Shown: positions 8,494 to 16,868, counted from the first letter of the stretch. The stretch is DNA of 46,429 nt from Streptomyces sp. CB02400 (GCF_001905725.1 NZ_LIWB01000024.1:41024-87452), one strand, 5' to 3'. Made by a program: numbers and translations. The notes: generated by a model from the sequence alone, not told the origin.

Positions 8494-8534
8494 TTCGCCA
8501 GGGTTCGCCAGGGTGCGCCAGATGGTGTGCCAGG
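8494..8534. repeat. Phased 10-bp direct repeats in a divergent promoter region
   Basis: TTCGCCAGGG occurs twice head-to-tail at 8494-8503 and 8504-8513, followed by a diverged TGCGCCAGAT at 8514-8523 and a further GTGCCAGG at about 8527-8534. The period equals one helical turn. They lie in the 234-bp gap between the divergent NsdB-like (start 8432) and APH-like (start 8667) genes, about 60-100 bases upstream of the former. Tandem sites on one face of the helix suggest cooperative binding by an unidentified regulator. Confidence 0.45.
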
Positions 8535-8666
8535 GGACATCGGGTGTCGAGTAGGAACGCGCCACCACGACCCCGTCGCACAGGGGCATTCCCCCAGGGT
8601 GCGCCCGGGCGGCCGGGCCGGGTGGTGCACTGACGTCGCAGGCACACGAAGGGATCTGTATCACCC

Positions 8667-9779
8667 ATGTACGCAGCATCGTCCTCCGTGTCCGCCCCGC
8701 CCCGGCCGCTGCGCCCCCGTCCGTCGGACAGCGGCCCCTACCTCGCCCCCGCGCGCCCGGCGAACCCCGTCCTCGGCGCCGGCAACGTACGGCGCACCGC
8801 GGGACCGGGCACCCAGCCGCTCAGCGGGAGGCTCGACCTGTCCGGCCCGCAGGGCGCCCAGCTCCGCACGGCGATCGCGTCGGTGCACCGCATCTGCCCG
8901 GAGTTCGCCCCGGTCCAGGTGCTGCGCCGCACCGGCCGGTCCGTCCTGCTGGTCGGCACCACCGGCCGGAGCACCGCGGTCGCCAAGTGCTTAGTGGACC
9001 ACTCCCCCGCGTGGAGTGAGCGGATCCGCCACGAAATAGCGGCATACCGCTCGTTCGTCCGGCACCGTCCGCCTGTGCGGGCGCCCCGGCTGATCGCGGC
9101 GGACCCGGACAACGGCACGCTGGTGATCGAGCGGCTGCCCGGCAGGGTCGCGGCGCTCCAGCGGCACCCGGCGGAGGCACCGCCGCGGGCGGACATCAGG
9201 GCGGCACTCGGCGCGATCTGCCGGCTGAACTCCTGGCGGCCGCCGGCCGGGACGTTCGACGCGCCGCTGGACTACGCGGCCCGTATCTCCCGGTACCACG
9301 AGCTGGGTCTGCTCACCGACCGGGACCTGGGCGACCTGCAGAAGCTGCTGCACGGCATCGCGCTGGCGACCGGGCGGCAGGGCATGGGCCAGTTCTGCCA
9401 CGGCGACGCCCTGCTCTCCAACATCCTGATCTCACCGGCCGGTCCGGTGCTGGTGGACTGGGAGCACGCGGGCTGGTATCTGCCGGGGTACGACCTGGCG
9501 ACGCTGTGGTCGGTCCTCGGTGACGCTCCGGCGGCCCGGCGTCAGATCAGCCAGATCGCCCAGTCGGCGGGGCCGGCCTCGCGGGACGCCTTCCTGGTCA
9601 ACCTGATGCTGGTGCTGACCCGGGAGATCCGCACGTACGAGACGGCCGTCCAGCGCTCGATGCAGGACACGTCCCCCACGGCCCCGTCCGGCGAGGAACA
9701 CCGCCTCCTCCTCCGCCGCCTCCACGACGACTGCCAGATGGCCCGCCGAGCAGTACGAGCAGCAGTAGGCACCCGCTGA
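8667..9779 (+). CDS. Aminoglycoside phosphotransferase (APH)-family protein
   Basis: The 370-residue protein carries the APH/choline-kinase-like fold. The catalytic loop reads HGDALLSNILISP, and the metal-binding Asp is in VLVDWEHAGWYLPGYDLA. The N-terminal 45 residues are Pro/Ser-rich and probably disordered. Family members phosphorylate hydroxyls of small molecules, but a resistance role is not implied; many Streptomyces homologues are uncharacterised. The ATG at 8667 follows a GAAGGG site at somewhat long spacing. The gene is divergent from the NsdB-like gene and may be co-regulated with it. The 3' end is rich in CCTCC-type codons. Confidence 0.8.
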   Translation: MYAASSSVSAPPRPLRPRPSDSGPYLAPARPANPVLGAGNVRRTAGPGTQPLSGRLDLSGPQGAQLRTAIASVHRICPEFAPVQVLRRTGRSVLLVGTTGRSTAVAKCLVDHSPAWSERIRHEIAAYRSFVRHRPPVRAPRLIAADPDNGTLVIERLPGRVAALQRHPAEAPPRADIRAALGAICRLNSWRPPAGTFDAPLDYAARISRYHELGLLTDRDLGDLQKLLHGIALATGRQGMGQFCHGDALLSNILISPAGPVLVDWEHAGWYLPGYDLATLWSVLGDAPAARRQISQIAQSAGPASRDAFLVNLMLVLTREIRTYETAVQRSMQDTSPTAPSGEEHRLLLRRLHDDCQMARRAVRAAVGTR

Positions 9780-10119
9780 CCACCCCGTCCCGATCGCGGG
9801 CAGTCGTGCCACCCCAACTGCGGGCAGTCGTGCCTCCCCCAGTGCCTCAAGGGCCTGGGAGGTACCCCCAGGGCGGCACGGGTGGGCGCAGCGGCACCCG
9901 GCAAGCGCCGGCCGGCGAACCCACCCCCGCCCCACCACCACTGGCGTACACCACTGACGCCCCGCAGGCCCGGCACCCACCACCACGAAACCGACGCGCA
10001 CCCCGATTGACAAGGTAATACGCGCCTCCCTGGGCATGATTGACGGATTATCAGCCGACCGGTACCACTGACGCACCACTCGGCTCACGTCACACGTCCC
10101 ACCGTCCCAGGAGGCCGCA
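9780..10119. repeat. 340-bp intergenic region with dispersed repeat copies
   Basis: No gene is supported here. GCGGGCAGTCGTGCC occurs at 9796-9810 and 9820-9834. Bases 9857-9879 are the exact inverse of bases 1-23 of the window. Bases 9872-9897 are the exact inverse of 13328-13353 (26 bases). The right part (from about 10000) is more AT-rich and looks like the promoter region of the amidase gene. Confidence 0.65.
10040..10068 (+). promoter_or_regulatory. Possible promoter of the amidase gene
   Basis: TTGACG at 10040-10045 is followed after 17 bases by TACCAC at 10063-10068, about 50 bases before the start codon. A second TTGACA lies at about 10013. The -35 matches a housekeeping promoter well and the -10 only partly. 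The local AT content is clearly higher than the surroundings. Confidence 0.3.
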
Positions 10120-12030
10120 TTGAGACAACCCGTCCGCATCCTCGCCGCAGCCGCCCTCACCCTCCCCCTGCTCGGCGCCGCCCCCTCCACCACCCCGCCG
10201 AGCACCGCCCACCTCCAGCAGGCATTCGCCACCGCAGCCGCCGAGTACGACGTACCGCAGAGCGTGCTGCTCGGCGTCTCCTACCTCCAGTCCCGCTGGG
10301 ACGCCCACGCCGGCGCCCCGAGCGTGACCGGCGGCTACGGCCCCATGCACCTCACGGACGCCCGCACCGCGCTCGCCGCCTCCGACCACCATTCCTCCGG
10401 CGCGGAGGACCCGCGCGGCGACGAGGCCCGCCCGTCGAAGCGTCCCGAGGCACGAGCGGCACGTACCGAAGAGCTGCCCGCCCGGCTCACCACCCTGCCG
10501 AGAGCCGCCCACCTGACCGGCCTCAGCCCCGAACGCCTGCGCGAGGACCCGGCCGCGAACGTGGCGGGCGGCGCAGCGCTGCTGGCCGAGGCCCAACGCC
10601 GGCTGGGCGAGCCGAAGAGCGACGACCCCGCGGACTGGTACGCGGCGGTCGCCCTCTTCTCCGGCGCGGACGACACCGCGTCGGCGACGGCGTACGCGAA
10701 CGACGTGTACGAGGTGATCCGCGCCGGCGAGGAACGCGTCACCGACGCCGGACAGCAGGTCGCCCTGGCCGCCCGCCCGGGCCTCGCGCCCGACACCGCG
10801 GCGCTGGAGCGCGCCGGACTGCGCACCGCCTCCGCCGCAGGGACGGAGTGCCCGAGGACGGTGTCCTGCGAGTGGATCCCGGCACCGTACGAGGAGTTCG
10901 GCGACGGCGACTACGGCAACCACGACCTGGGCGACCGGCCCGCCTCGCAGCGCATCCGGTACATCGTCGTCCATGACACGGAGGGCGCCTGGGAGGGCGT
11001 CCTCGACATGGTGCAGGACCCCACCTATGTGTCATGGCAATACAGTCTGCGCTCCACGGACGGTCACATCGCCCAGCATGTGAAGGCGAAGGACGTGGCC
11101 TGGCACGCGGGCAACTGGTACGTCAACGCGGGGTCGATCGGACTGGAGCACGAGGGTTTCCTGGCGGACCCCGACGCCTGGTACACCGAGGCGATGTACC
11201 GGTCCTCGGCCCGGCTCGTGAAGTACCTCGCCGAGAAGTACGACATCCCGCTGGACCGGCAGCACATCCTCGGCCACGACACGGTGCCGGGGACGACCAC
11301 CGCCACCATCCCCGGCATGCACACCGACCCCGGACCGTACTGGGACTGGCGGCACTACTTCGAACTGCTGGGCAGGCCACTGAAGGCCACGGCCGGCAAG
11401 CACGCGGGCATCGTCACGATCCGGCCCGACTACACCGCCAACCGGCCCGTCTTCACGGGCTGCGAGACCGCGGGCGAGCCGTGCGCCACCCACGGGTCGA
11501 GCGCGGTGCGGCTGTACTCCGACCACGACGAGGACTCCCCGCTGATCAGGGACATCGGCCTCGGCTCCGCCCCGACCACCGGGGTGAACGACCTGTCCTC
11601 GCGGATCTCCACGGGCCAGCAGTACGCGGTCGCCGACCGCTGGGGCGACTGGACCGCCATCTGGTACCTCGGCCAGAAGGCCTGGTTCGAGAACCCGAGG
11701 AAGCATCCCACCGCGGTGCCCGCGAAGGGCAAGGTCGTCACACCGAAGAAGGGCCTCGACTCGGTGCCGGTGTACGGGAGGGCGTACCCGGAGAAGGCGG
11801 CCTACCCGGAGGGCGTGCCGGCCCAGGCGGTGTCGCCGCTGCCGTACACGGTGCTCAAGGGCCAGAAGTACGTGACCGGGGGCAAGGTGCCCGGCGAGTA
11901 CTACTACGCGGTGACCTTCGACGAGGCGTCCCACCAGGTGGTGCGGGGCAAGGACCTGTACTACGAGATCCAGTTCGGCCACCGGGTCGGGTTCGTCCGG
12001 GCGGCGGACGTGACGGTGACGTCGTCGTAG
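10120..12030 (+). CDS. Secreted N-acetylmuramoyl-L-alanine amidase (amidase_2/PGRP)
   Basis: The 636-residue exported protein begins with a signal peptide ending near LLGAAPS. A region at about 30-215 resembles a lysozyme/transglycosylase-like helical domain (YDVPQSVLLGVSYLQSRWD), including a GGYGPMHLTD turn. The amidase_2 domain (about 280-430) has the first zinc His in IVVHDTEG, further ligands around WHAGNW and the HTDPG turn, and conserved IGLEHEGF. The C-terminal 200 residues look like SH3-type wall-binding repeats (WYLGQKAWFENP). It would cleave the MurNAc-L-Ala bond of peptidoglycan. The start is TTG, decided by a perfect AGGAGG 5-6 bases upstream. It ends at a strong hairpin terminator. 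Confidence 0.88.
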   Translation: MRQPVRILAAAALTLPLLGAAPSTTPPSTAHLQQAFATAAAEYDVPQSVLLGVSYLQSRWDAHAGAPSVTGGYGPMHLTDARTALAASDHHSSGAEDPRGDEARPSKRPEARAARTEELPARLTTLPRAAHLTGLSPERLREDPAANVAGGAALLAEAQRRLGEPKSDDPADWYAAVALFSGADDTASATAYANDVYEVIRAGEERVTDAGQQVALAARPGLAPDTAALERAGLRTASAAGTECPRTVSCEWIPAPYEEFGDGDYGNHDLGDRPASQRIRYIVVHDTEGAWEGVLDMVQDPTYVSWQYSLRSTDGHIAQHVKAKDVAWHAGNWYVNAGSIGLEHEGFLADPDAWYTEAMYRSSARLVKYLAEKYDIPLDRQHILGHDTVPGTTTATIPGMHTDPGPYWDWRHYFELLGRPLKATAGKHAGIVTIRPDYTANRPVFTGCETAGEPCATHGSSAVRLYSDHDEDSPLIRDIGLGSAPTTGVNDLSSRISTGQQYAVADRWGDWTAIWYLGQKAWFENPRKHPTAVPAKGKVVTPKKGLDSVPVYGRAYPEKAAYPEGVPAQAVSPLPYTVLKGQKYVTGGKVPGEYYYAVTFDEASHQVVRGKDLYYEIQFGHRVGFVRAADVTVTSS

Positions 12031-12052
12031 CGGCGCGAAGGACGTAGCGGGA

Positions 12053-12079
12053 GGGCCGGGTTCCCACGGAACCCGGCCC
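12053..12079. terminator. Bidirectional hairpin terminator
   Basis: GGGCCGGGTTCC (12053-12064), a 3-base CAC loop and GGAACCCGGCCC (12068-12079) form a perfect 12-bp stem between two convergent genes (stops at 12030 and 12086). The very stable short-loop hairpin in a tail-to-tail gap supports termination in both directions, although T-tracts are short, as is usual in Streptomyces. Confidence 0.8.
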
Positions 12080-12085
12080 CTTGTG

Positions 12086-12583
12086 TCAGCCCTGCTGGAA
12101 CAGCTCCGCGGGAAGCGGCTTGAGGAGGGCGTACAGGTCGTCGGTGATGGGGCGGTCCCAGGCGGCGATGGTCACCAGGACGTTGTCGCTGCGGTCGAAC
12201 TGCACGCAGGAGATCCGGCTCTCGGAGAGCTTGACCCGGCGCACGATCAGCAGGTTGTCGCCCTGCATCACCGGCACGTCCTCGGTGCCGACGACGGTGA
12301 TCTCCTCGTCGTTCTCCAGCGCCAGCAGCAGTTGCCCGACCTCGAAGGGGACCTCGCCCTCCGGGACGTCCCGGGCCGGGGAGCCCTCGGGCAGATTGCC
12401 GATGATCATCGCGGGGCCGCGGCCGCCGAACAGGTCGTAACGCAGGAAGACGCCCTGGCAGCTTCCGTCGGGGGCGGGCAGCAGCCCGGCGCCCAGATTG
12501 CCGGGCCAGTCACCCGGGTCCATGGCCAGAACGTCGAATTCGGGCCCGGCGGGCGTGGCACTGCGGCGGCGGAGGAACGACAT
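12086..12583 (-). CDS. Conserved hypothetical protein
   Basis: The 165-residue soluble protein is not one I can assign to a named function. It has an Arg-rich start (MSFLRRRSA), a domain with several beta strands around GVFLRYDLFGGRGPAMIIGNLP, an acidic segment, and ITVVGTEDVPVMQGDNLLIV before a short amphipathic C-terminus. Neither a signal peptide nor membrane helices are present. The ATG at 12583 has only a weak GGCGG upstream. It shares the minus strand with the CGNR gene (57 bp away), so co-transcription is possible. Codon use is like its neighbours, so it is a real gene. Confidence 0.7.
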   Translation of the reverse strand: MSFLRRRSATPAGPEFDVLAMDPGDWPGNLGAGLLPAPDGSCQGVFLRYDLFGGRGPAMIIGNLPEGSPARDVPEGEVPFEVGQLLLALENDEEITVVGTEDVPVMQGDNLLIVRRVKLSESRISCVQFDRSDNVLVTIAAWDRPITDDLYALLKPLPAELFQQG

Positions 12584-12640
12584 GCCGCCATGGTACGTGC
12601 CCGGACCCGCGTATGGACGGTCGGGCGACGCCCGCCTCCG

Positions 12641-13243
12641 CTACCCGGACCGCCGGTGCCGCTCGTGGTGGCGGGCCACCCGCGCGCGGTTGCCGCAGGA
12701 GGGCTTGCACCACTCCTGACGCGGGTGTTCCTTCAGGAAGTAGCGCACGCAGCGGGGGGCGTGGCAGGCGCGGAGGCGTTCGCGGTCGGGGCCGGTGAGG
12801 AAGGCGATCGCGGCCTGGGCGAGTACGGCGGTCAGGTCGTGCCCGCCGTCCGGGACGGGCCGTCGGCGGACGACGGGCTCGGCTCCGTCGTCCCACCGCA
12901 GGACCGGGACGGTGGGGGTACGGGCGGCAGCGTCGTTCAGCTTGCGCAGGGCCTCGGGGACGGGCAGGAGGCGGGCCGCGTCCGCGGGGCTCGGTTCGGC
13001 CGGGCGGACGGCGTGCGCGAACAGGGCGCGGACGGCGGCGCGCAGGTCGCGGACGTCGGCGAGGCCGCCGGCGTCAGCGACATAGCCTTCCGCGCCGGCC
13101 AGCACCTCCGGACGCGCCCGCACCCAGCCGGTGAGCCCGCCGGTCTCGGCCAGGTCGTCGGCGACTCCGCCGTTGCCGTCATGACGAATGGTGAGGGCGA
13201 GGTCCAGGACGAGATGGGCGTCCGTGATGATCGAGTCCCGCAT
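12641..13243 (-). CDS. CGNR zinc-finger (ABATE-domain) regulator
   Basis: The 200-residue protein has an N-terminal ABATE-type stress-response domain (about 1-145) and a C-terminal CGNR zinc finger: CHAPRCVRYFLK, then EWCKPSCGNRARVARHH. The four cysteines would bind zinc. The family is thought to be transcriptional regulators, often of their own promoter. I prefer the ATG at 13243 over the one at 13273: a -10-like TATCAT lies exactly 7 bases before it, implying a leaderless message, and no ribosome site is seen for either. An inverted repeat brackets this promoter. Confidence 0.82.
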   Translation of the reverse strand: MRDSIITDAHLVLDLALTIRHDGNGGVADDLAETGGLTGWVRARPEVLAGAEGYVADAGGLADVRDLRAAVRALFAHAVRPAEPSPADAARLLPVPEALRKLNDAAARTPTVPVLRWDDGAEPVVRRRPVPDGGHDLTAVLAQAAIAFLTGPDRERLRACHAPRCVRYFLKEHPRQEWCKPSCGNRARVARHHERHRRSG

Positions 13244-13246
13244 GCC

Positions 13247-13277
13247 GCTAATGATAAAGGAGTCTGCTGCCATTAGC
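13247..13277 (-). promoter_or_regulatory. Putative leaderless promoter inside an inverted repeat
   Basis: On the minus strand, GCTAATG and CATTAGC (plus-strand 13271-13277 and 13247-13253) form a perfect 7-bp inverted repeat with a 17-bp spacer. A TATCAT -10 hexamer overlaps the proximal arm, 7 bases before the ATG of the CGNR gene. The AT-rich patch stands out in this GC-rich region. This suggests autoregulated, leaderless transcription. Confidence 0.45.
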
Positions 13278-13326
13278 ACCGGGCGCTGTGCTCGGGCGGG
13301 GGACGTCGCGCAACTCGGCGCTGCGA

Positions 13327-13381
13327 GGTGCCGCTGCGCCCACCCGTGCCGCCCCAGCGGCACGAGTGCCCGCAGCTACGA
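13327..13381. repeat. Dispersed intergenic repeat copy
   Basis: Bases 13328-13353 match 9872-9897 exactly in inverse orientation. The rest, through CGAGTGCCCGCAGCTACG near 13363-13380, matches the units at 31-124. The copy abuts the stop codon of the universal stress protein gene. Confidence 0.65.
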
Positions 13382-14275
13382 GGGGGGAGGAATCACCGCG
13401 ACCGGACTCACCGCATGAAGCAGCACCGCCTGCGTCACCGACCCCATCATGCGGGCCGGCGCCAGCAGCCGACGACGATGACGGCCCACGACGACCAGTT
13501 CGGCGTCCCGCGACGCGTCGACCAGATGACCGGCCGCGTCCCCGGGCAGCACGTCGATCCCGGCGGCGACCTCGGGATGCCGTTCCCGGTGCGGAGCGAG
13601 GAAGCCGTCGGCGAGAAGACGGGTCTCGTGCTCGACGGCGTCCTGGTCGACCTGCGGCGGAGGCATCTCCCCCGGCAGCATCCAGGTCTGCAACGGCCAC
13701 GGATAAGCGGCGAGAACCCGCAGCCGGACACCACGCAGCGCCGCCTCCGCGAAGGCGAAGGCGAGCGTGGTCTCGTCGGGACTGTCGGCGTTCAGCCCGA
13801 CCACCACGGGCCGGTCGGCCCCGGCCGACGCCCCCTCCTCGTCCCCGCCCCCACGCCCGGGCCGGGGCACGACGACGACCGGGCACTCGGCGTCACGCGC
13901 CGCGGCCAGGGAGTTGGACCCGAGCAGCAGGCTGGCGAAGCCCCCGCGTCCCCGGGAGCCGAGCACCAGCAGCCGGGCCGTGGCCCCCGCTTCGGGCAGC
14001 AGCGCGCCCGGCGCCCCCTCCAGCGCCACGTACTCGGCAGCGGGCAGACCGCTCCGCTGTGCCAGGTGGCCGCGGACCTGGTCGAGGACCGGGTCCTCGT
14101 CGGGGTCGGGCGGCCCGGCCGCCAGGACCTCGGGCTGTGCCCAGGAGGCGTACTGGCGCACGTGCACGATCCGCAGCGGGGCCTCGCGCCGGCGTGCGGC
14201 GTCGAGGGCCCACTCCAGGGCGCGCAGGCTGTCGTCCGAACCGTCGACCGCCGCGACGACCGGCTGGGTGTTCAT
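13376..14275 (-). CDS. Tandem universal stress protein
   Basis: The 299-residue cytoplasmic protein has two Usp domains, at about 1-140 and 150-299, each starting with a VVAAVDGSDDS or VVVGLNADSPD strand. Domain 1 keeps the ATP-binding signature GSRGRGGFASLLLGSNS. The second domain ends RHRRRLLAPARMMGSVTQAVL, a diverged form of the same loop. Tandem Usp proteins bind ATP and are induced by starvation or redox stress in actinobacteria. The start has GGAGGCGAGG upstream. It stands alone on the minus strand, with a repeat at its 3' end. Confidence 0.9.
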   Translation of the reverse strand: MNTQPVVAAVDGSDDSLRALEWALDAARRREAPLRIVHVRQYASWAQPEVLAAGPPDPDEDPVLDQVRGHLAQRSGLPAAEYVALEGAPGALLPEAGATARLLVLGSRGRGGFASLLLGSNSLAAARDAECPVVVVPRPGRGGGDEEGASAGADRPVVVGLNADSPDETTLAFAFAEAALRGVRLRVLAAYPWPLQTWMLPGEMPPPQVDQDAVEHETRLLADGFLAPHRERHPEVAAGIDVLPGDAAGHLVDASRDAELVVVGRHRRRLLAPARMMGSVTQAVLLHAVSPVAVIPPPS

Positions 14276-14409
14276 GGTTCCTCGCCTCCGGGATACGACC
14301 TTCGGTCTCCGCCCCCCGGCCAGCCTGACTCAGGCGCGGGCCGGGAACGGCGCTTCGGATCGCGTGTCCGGAAAAACGCGCGGAACACCCCCCGTGGCGG
14401 CGGAGCCGC

Positions 14410-14652
14410 TCACGTCAGGTCGAACTCCCCCTCCCGCGCTCCCGACACGAACGCGCCCCACTCGGCGGGGGTGAAGATCAGGGAAGGGCTCTCCGGGCTG
14501 CCGCTGTTGCGCATGGCGATGAAGCCCTCCACGAAGGCGATCTGGACATCGCCCAGGCCACGGCTGCTGGACTGCCACTGCGCGTTGCTGAGGTCCAGCT
14601 CCGGCTTGTCCCAGCCCGTGAGCGGGCGCTGCTGGGTGGTGCTCTCGGCCAC
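14410..14652 (-). CDS. DUF397 protein, unpaired
   Basis: The 80-residue protein shows the DUF397 core: WQSSSRGLGDVQIAFVEGFIAMRNSGSPESPSLIF is read as its usual W-x-S-S and VAMRDS-like elements, followed by the TPAEWGAFVSG ending. In Streptomyces these small proteins usually lie beside an XRE-family regulator and act with it as an antitoxin-like or anti-regulator partner. No such regulator is adjacent here. The start is a GTG with a strong GGGAGGAG 8 bases upstream. It is divergent from the membrane enzyme at 14882. Confidence 0.88.
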   Translation of the reverse strand: MAESTTQQRPLTGWDKPELDLSNAQWQSSSRGLGDVQIAFVEGFIAMRNSGSPESPSLIFTPAEWGAFVSGAREGEFDLT

Positions 14653-14881
14653 GTCCGTGCTCCTCCCGATTACCGTCGTCCGCGGGCCAGCCTAGCGATC
14701 GGTCCCTGCCCCCGACAGGCCGCGAGGAACACCTTTCCGCGAGGACGCCGGGGCGGGCGGAGCAAACCGGGCCGGCGCGCTTTGAACCCACGGCGACGTG
14801 CCGACGTACTGGTGTGGGCAGGCCCGCTCACCGGGCCCTGTCCGCCATGCCACCGCAGGACCGCACGGAAGGACCCTCCGG

Positions 14882-16666
14882 GTGTCGCTCTTCATTCGCC
14901 CCCGCCGGCTGCCGGACACCACCGAGGGCGGAGCGGACCAAGGCGGCGATCCGGCCGCGTCCGGGGAGAGCGTCGGAAGCACACCGCCGGTGGTCACGCC
15001 ACCGGGCTGGTTCGGCTGGCGGCACCGGTGGCCTCGTACGGCGCGCGGGGTCACCGTGGGGACGACGGTTCTCGCCGGGGCGCTGGTGCTCTTCGCGTTC
15101 CTCATGCCGAACCGGGTGGAACGCGTCGGCGTCGACGCGTTCGTCCGGCTGCCCGCCGAGGGCGTCCTGCTCGCCGCGCTGCTGCTCGCGCTGCCGTCGA
15201 GGTGGCGGCGGACCGGGGCGGTGGTCTCGGGCGTCCTGCTCGGTCTGCTGATCGTCCTGAAGCTCGTGGACATGGGCTTCCACCAGGTGCTGGCCCGGCC
15301 GTTCGACCTGGTGCTCGACTGGATCCTGCTGGACGACGCGACGGACTTCGTCCGGGAGTCGTTCGGCCGGGGCGGGCAGGTGCTCGCCGTGGCCGGGGTG
15401 ATCGTGCTGTTCGTGGCCCTGCTGGTGGTGATGACGCTGGCGACGGTGCGGCTGACCGGTCTGATGGCCCGCCACCGTCCCGTCGCCGTCCGCACGACGC
15501 TGGTCCTGGGCGTCGTGTGGATCACCTGTGTCACGCTGGGCGTGCGGGTCACCGGTGTGCCGGTCGCCACCAGGGGCACCTCGGAGATGCTGGGCAACCG
15601 GGTGGAGCAGGTGCGGGCGGGGCTGCGCGACGCGCGGGTCTTCGAGAAGGAGGCCGCGGTCGACGCCTTCGCGAAGACGCCGCCCGACCGACTGCTCACC
15701 GGGCTGCGCGGCAAGGACGTCCTGTTCACCTTCATCGAGAGCTACGGCCGGGTCGCGATCGACGACCCGGCGATGGCGGGACCGGTCGACACGGCGCTGA
15801 AGAACGGCACCCGGAGGCTCGAGGACGCCGGTTTCGCCTCCCGGAGCGGCTGGCTGAAGTCCCCGGTGACCGGCGCCGGAAGCTGGCTCGCGCACTCCAC
15901 CTTCCTGTCCGGTTTGTGGATCAAGAACCAGCAGCGCTACCGCAACCTGACCACCAGTGACCGCATGACCCTGACCAAGTACTTCCGCAAGGCCGGTGGC
16001 TGGCGGACCGTCGGCATCGTGCCCGGAGTGCGGCGGGCCTGGCCGGAGGGCGAGTTCTTCGGCCTGGACCACATCTACGACTCCGAGCACCTCGGCTACC
16101 ACGGCCCGTACTTCAGCTGGACCCCCGTGCCCGACCAGTTCAGCCTGGAGGCCTTCGAGCGGCTGGAGCACGGCAGGAAGGACCGCGAGCCGATCATGGC
16201 GGAGATCATCCTCGCCTCCAGCCACAACCCTTGGTCCCCCATCGCGCACATGATCGACTGGGACGACCTCGGCGACGGCTCGGTGTTCCACGAGATCAAG
16301 AAGGAGGGCACGGACCCGAAGGAGGTCTGGAAGGACCCGGAGAAGGTGCGCACCGAGTACCGGCGGGCCATCGAGTACTCACTGAGCAGCATCACCGAGT
16401 GGGTCGAGCGGTACGGCGACGAGAACACGGTCCTGGTCTTCCTCGGCGACCACCAGCCGGTGCCCACCGTCACCGTCGGGAGCACCAACAGGGACGTGCC
16501 GGTCACGATCGTCGCCAAGGACCCGAAGGTGCTGGACCGGGTGGCCGGCTGGAACTGGACCGAAGGCCTCAAGCCCGCGCCGGACGCTCCGCGCTGGGGC
16601 ATGGAAAAGTTCCGCGACCGCTTCATGACGGCCTACGGACCGCGGGGCGAGGGGGAGCGCCAGTGA
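14882..16666 (+). CDS. Membrane-anchored sulfatase/alkaline-phosphatase superfamily enzyme
   Basis: The 594-residue protein has a basic N-terminal tail of about 45 residues, about five membrane helices between roughly 50 and 250, then an extracellular alkaline-phosphatase-superfamily domain (about 285-590). Seen in it are VLFTFIESYGRVAI (where a nucleophile loop is expected), SSHNPW, and VLVFLGDHQPVP with the conserved metal-binding DH. The plan resembles LtaS-type phosphotransferases, but the clear Thr-centred nucleophile motif of LtaS is not obvious, so a role in modifying a surface polymer is only inferred. The GTG start follows GGAAGGA. The gene ends at a dispersed repeat. Confidence 0.75.
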   Translation: MSLFIRPRRLPDTTEGGADQGGDPAASGESVGSTPPVVTPPGWFGWRHRWPRTARGVTVGTTVLAGALVLFAFLMPNRVERVGVDAFVRLPAEGVLLAALLLALPSRWRRTGAVVSGVLLGLLIVLKLVDMGFHQVLARPFDLVLDWILLDDATDFVRESFGRGGQVLAVAGVIVLFVALLVVMTLATVRLTGLMARHRPVAVRTTLVLGVVWITCVTLGVRVTGVPVATRGTSEMLGNRVEQVRAGLRDARVFEKEAAVDAFAKTPPDRLLTGLRGKDVLFTFIESYGRVAIDDPAMAGPVDTALKNGTRRLEDAGFASRSGWLKSPVTGAGSWLAHSTFLSGLWIKNQQRYRNLTTSDRMTLTKYFRKAGGWRTVGIVPGVRRAWPEGEFFGLDHIYDSEHLGYHGPYFSWTPVPDQFSLEAFERLEHGRKDREPIMAEIILASSHNPWSPIAHMIDWDDLGDGSVFHEIKKEGTDPKEVWKDPEKVRTEYRRAIEYSLSSITEWVERYGDENTVLVFLGDHQPVPTVTVGSTNRDVPVTIVAKDPKVLDRVAGWNWTEGLKPAPDAPRWGMEKFRDRFMTAYGPRGEGERQ

Positions 16667-16667
16667 G

Positions 16668-16760
16668 GCTGAATTTTTGCCGGACGGGCTGAAGAACAGA
16701 CCCTCCGGCGTTTGAGGAGCGGGGTCCGGGGCGGGAAGGGGCGGCGGGGGTGAGAAAAGC
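16668..16760. repeat. Dispersed Streptomyces intergenic repeat
   Basis: The segment contains GCCGGACGGGCTGAAG, CCCTCCGGCGTTTGAGGAGC and GGGGTCCGGGGCGGGAAGGG. I recognise this, from memory, as an element found between genes in many Streptomyces genomes, commonly at transcript ends. GCCGGACGG and CCCTCCGGC can pair in part, so it may act as a 3' hairpin for the upstream gene. Confidence 0.6.
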
Positions 16761-16815
16761 GCGGGCGGACTCTTGCCCCCAGGCCAGTGGCCTGACTTAC
16801 TGTTCCCGGAAAGAT

Positions 16816-16833
16816 CGACCGAATGATCGGTCG
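16816..16833. promoter_or_regulatory. PaaR-like operator before paaK
   Basis: CGACCGA-ATGA-TCGGTCG is a perfect 7-bp inverted repeat with a 4-base spacer, 36 bases before the paaK start. Its core ACCGAATGATCGGT agrees at every specified position but one with the consensus I recall for the TetR-family regulator PaaR of actinobacteria (ACCGNNCGNNCGGT). The TetR gene downstream of paaK is a candidate ligand-responsive repressor. Confidence 0.55.
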
Positions 16834-16868
16834 CCCGAATTGGTATGACAGGTGGGAGGACGGTCCCG

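Noticed and set aside
8667..9779. Antibiotic resistance gene
   Set aside because: The APH fold alone does not show resistance; many streptomycete homologues lie in housekeeping contexts and no antibiotic cluster is nearby.
13244..13273. CGNR gene start at the ATG at 13273
   Set aside because: It would place the promoter-like TATCAT inside the coding region and also lacks a ribosome site; the shorter start fits the family's N-terminus better.
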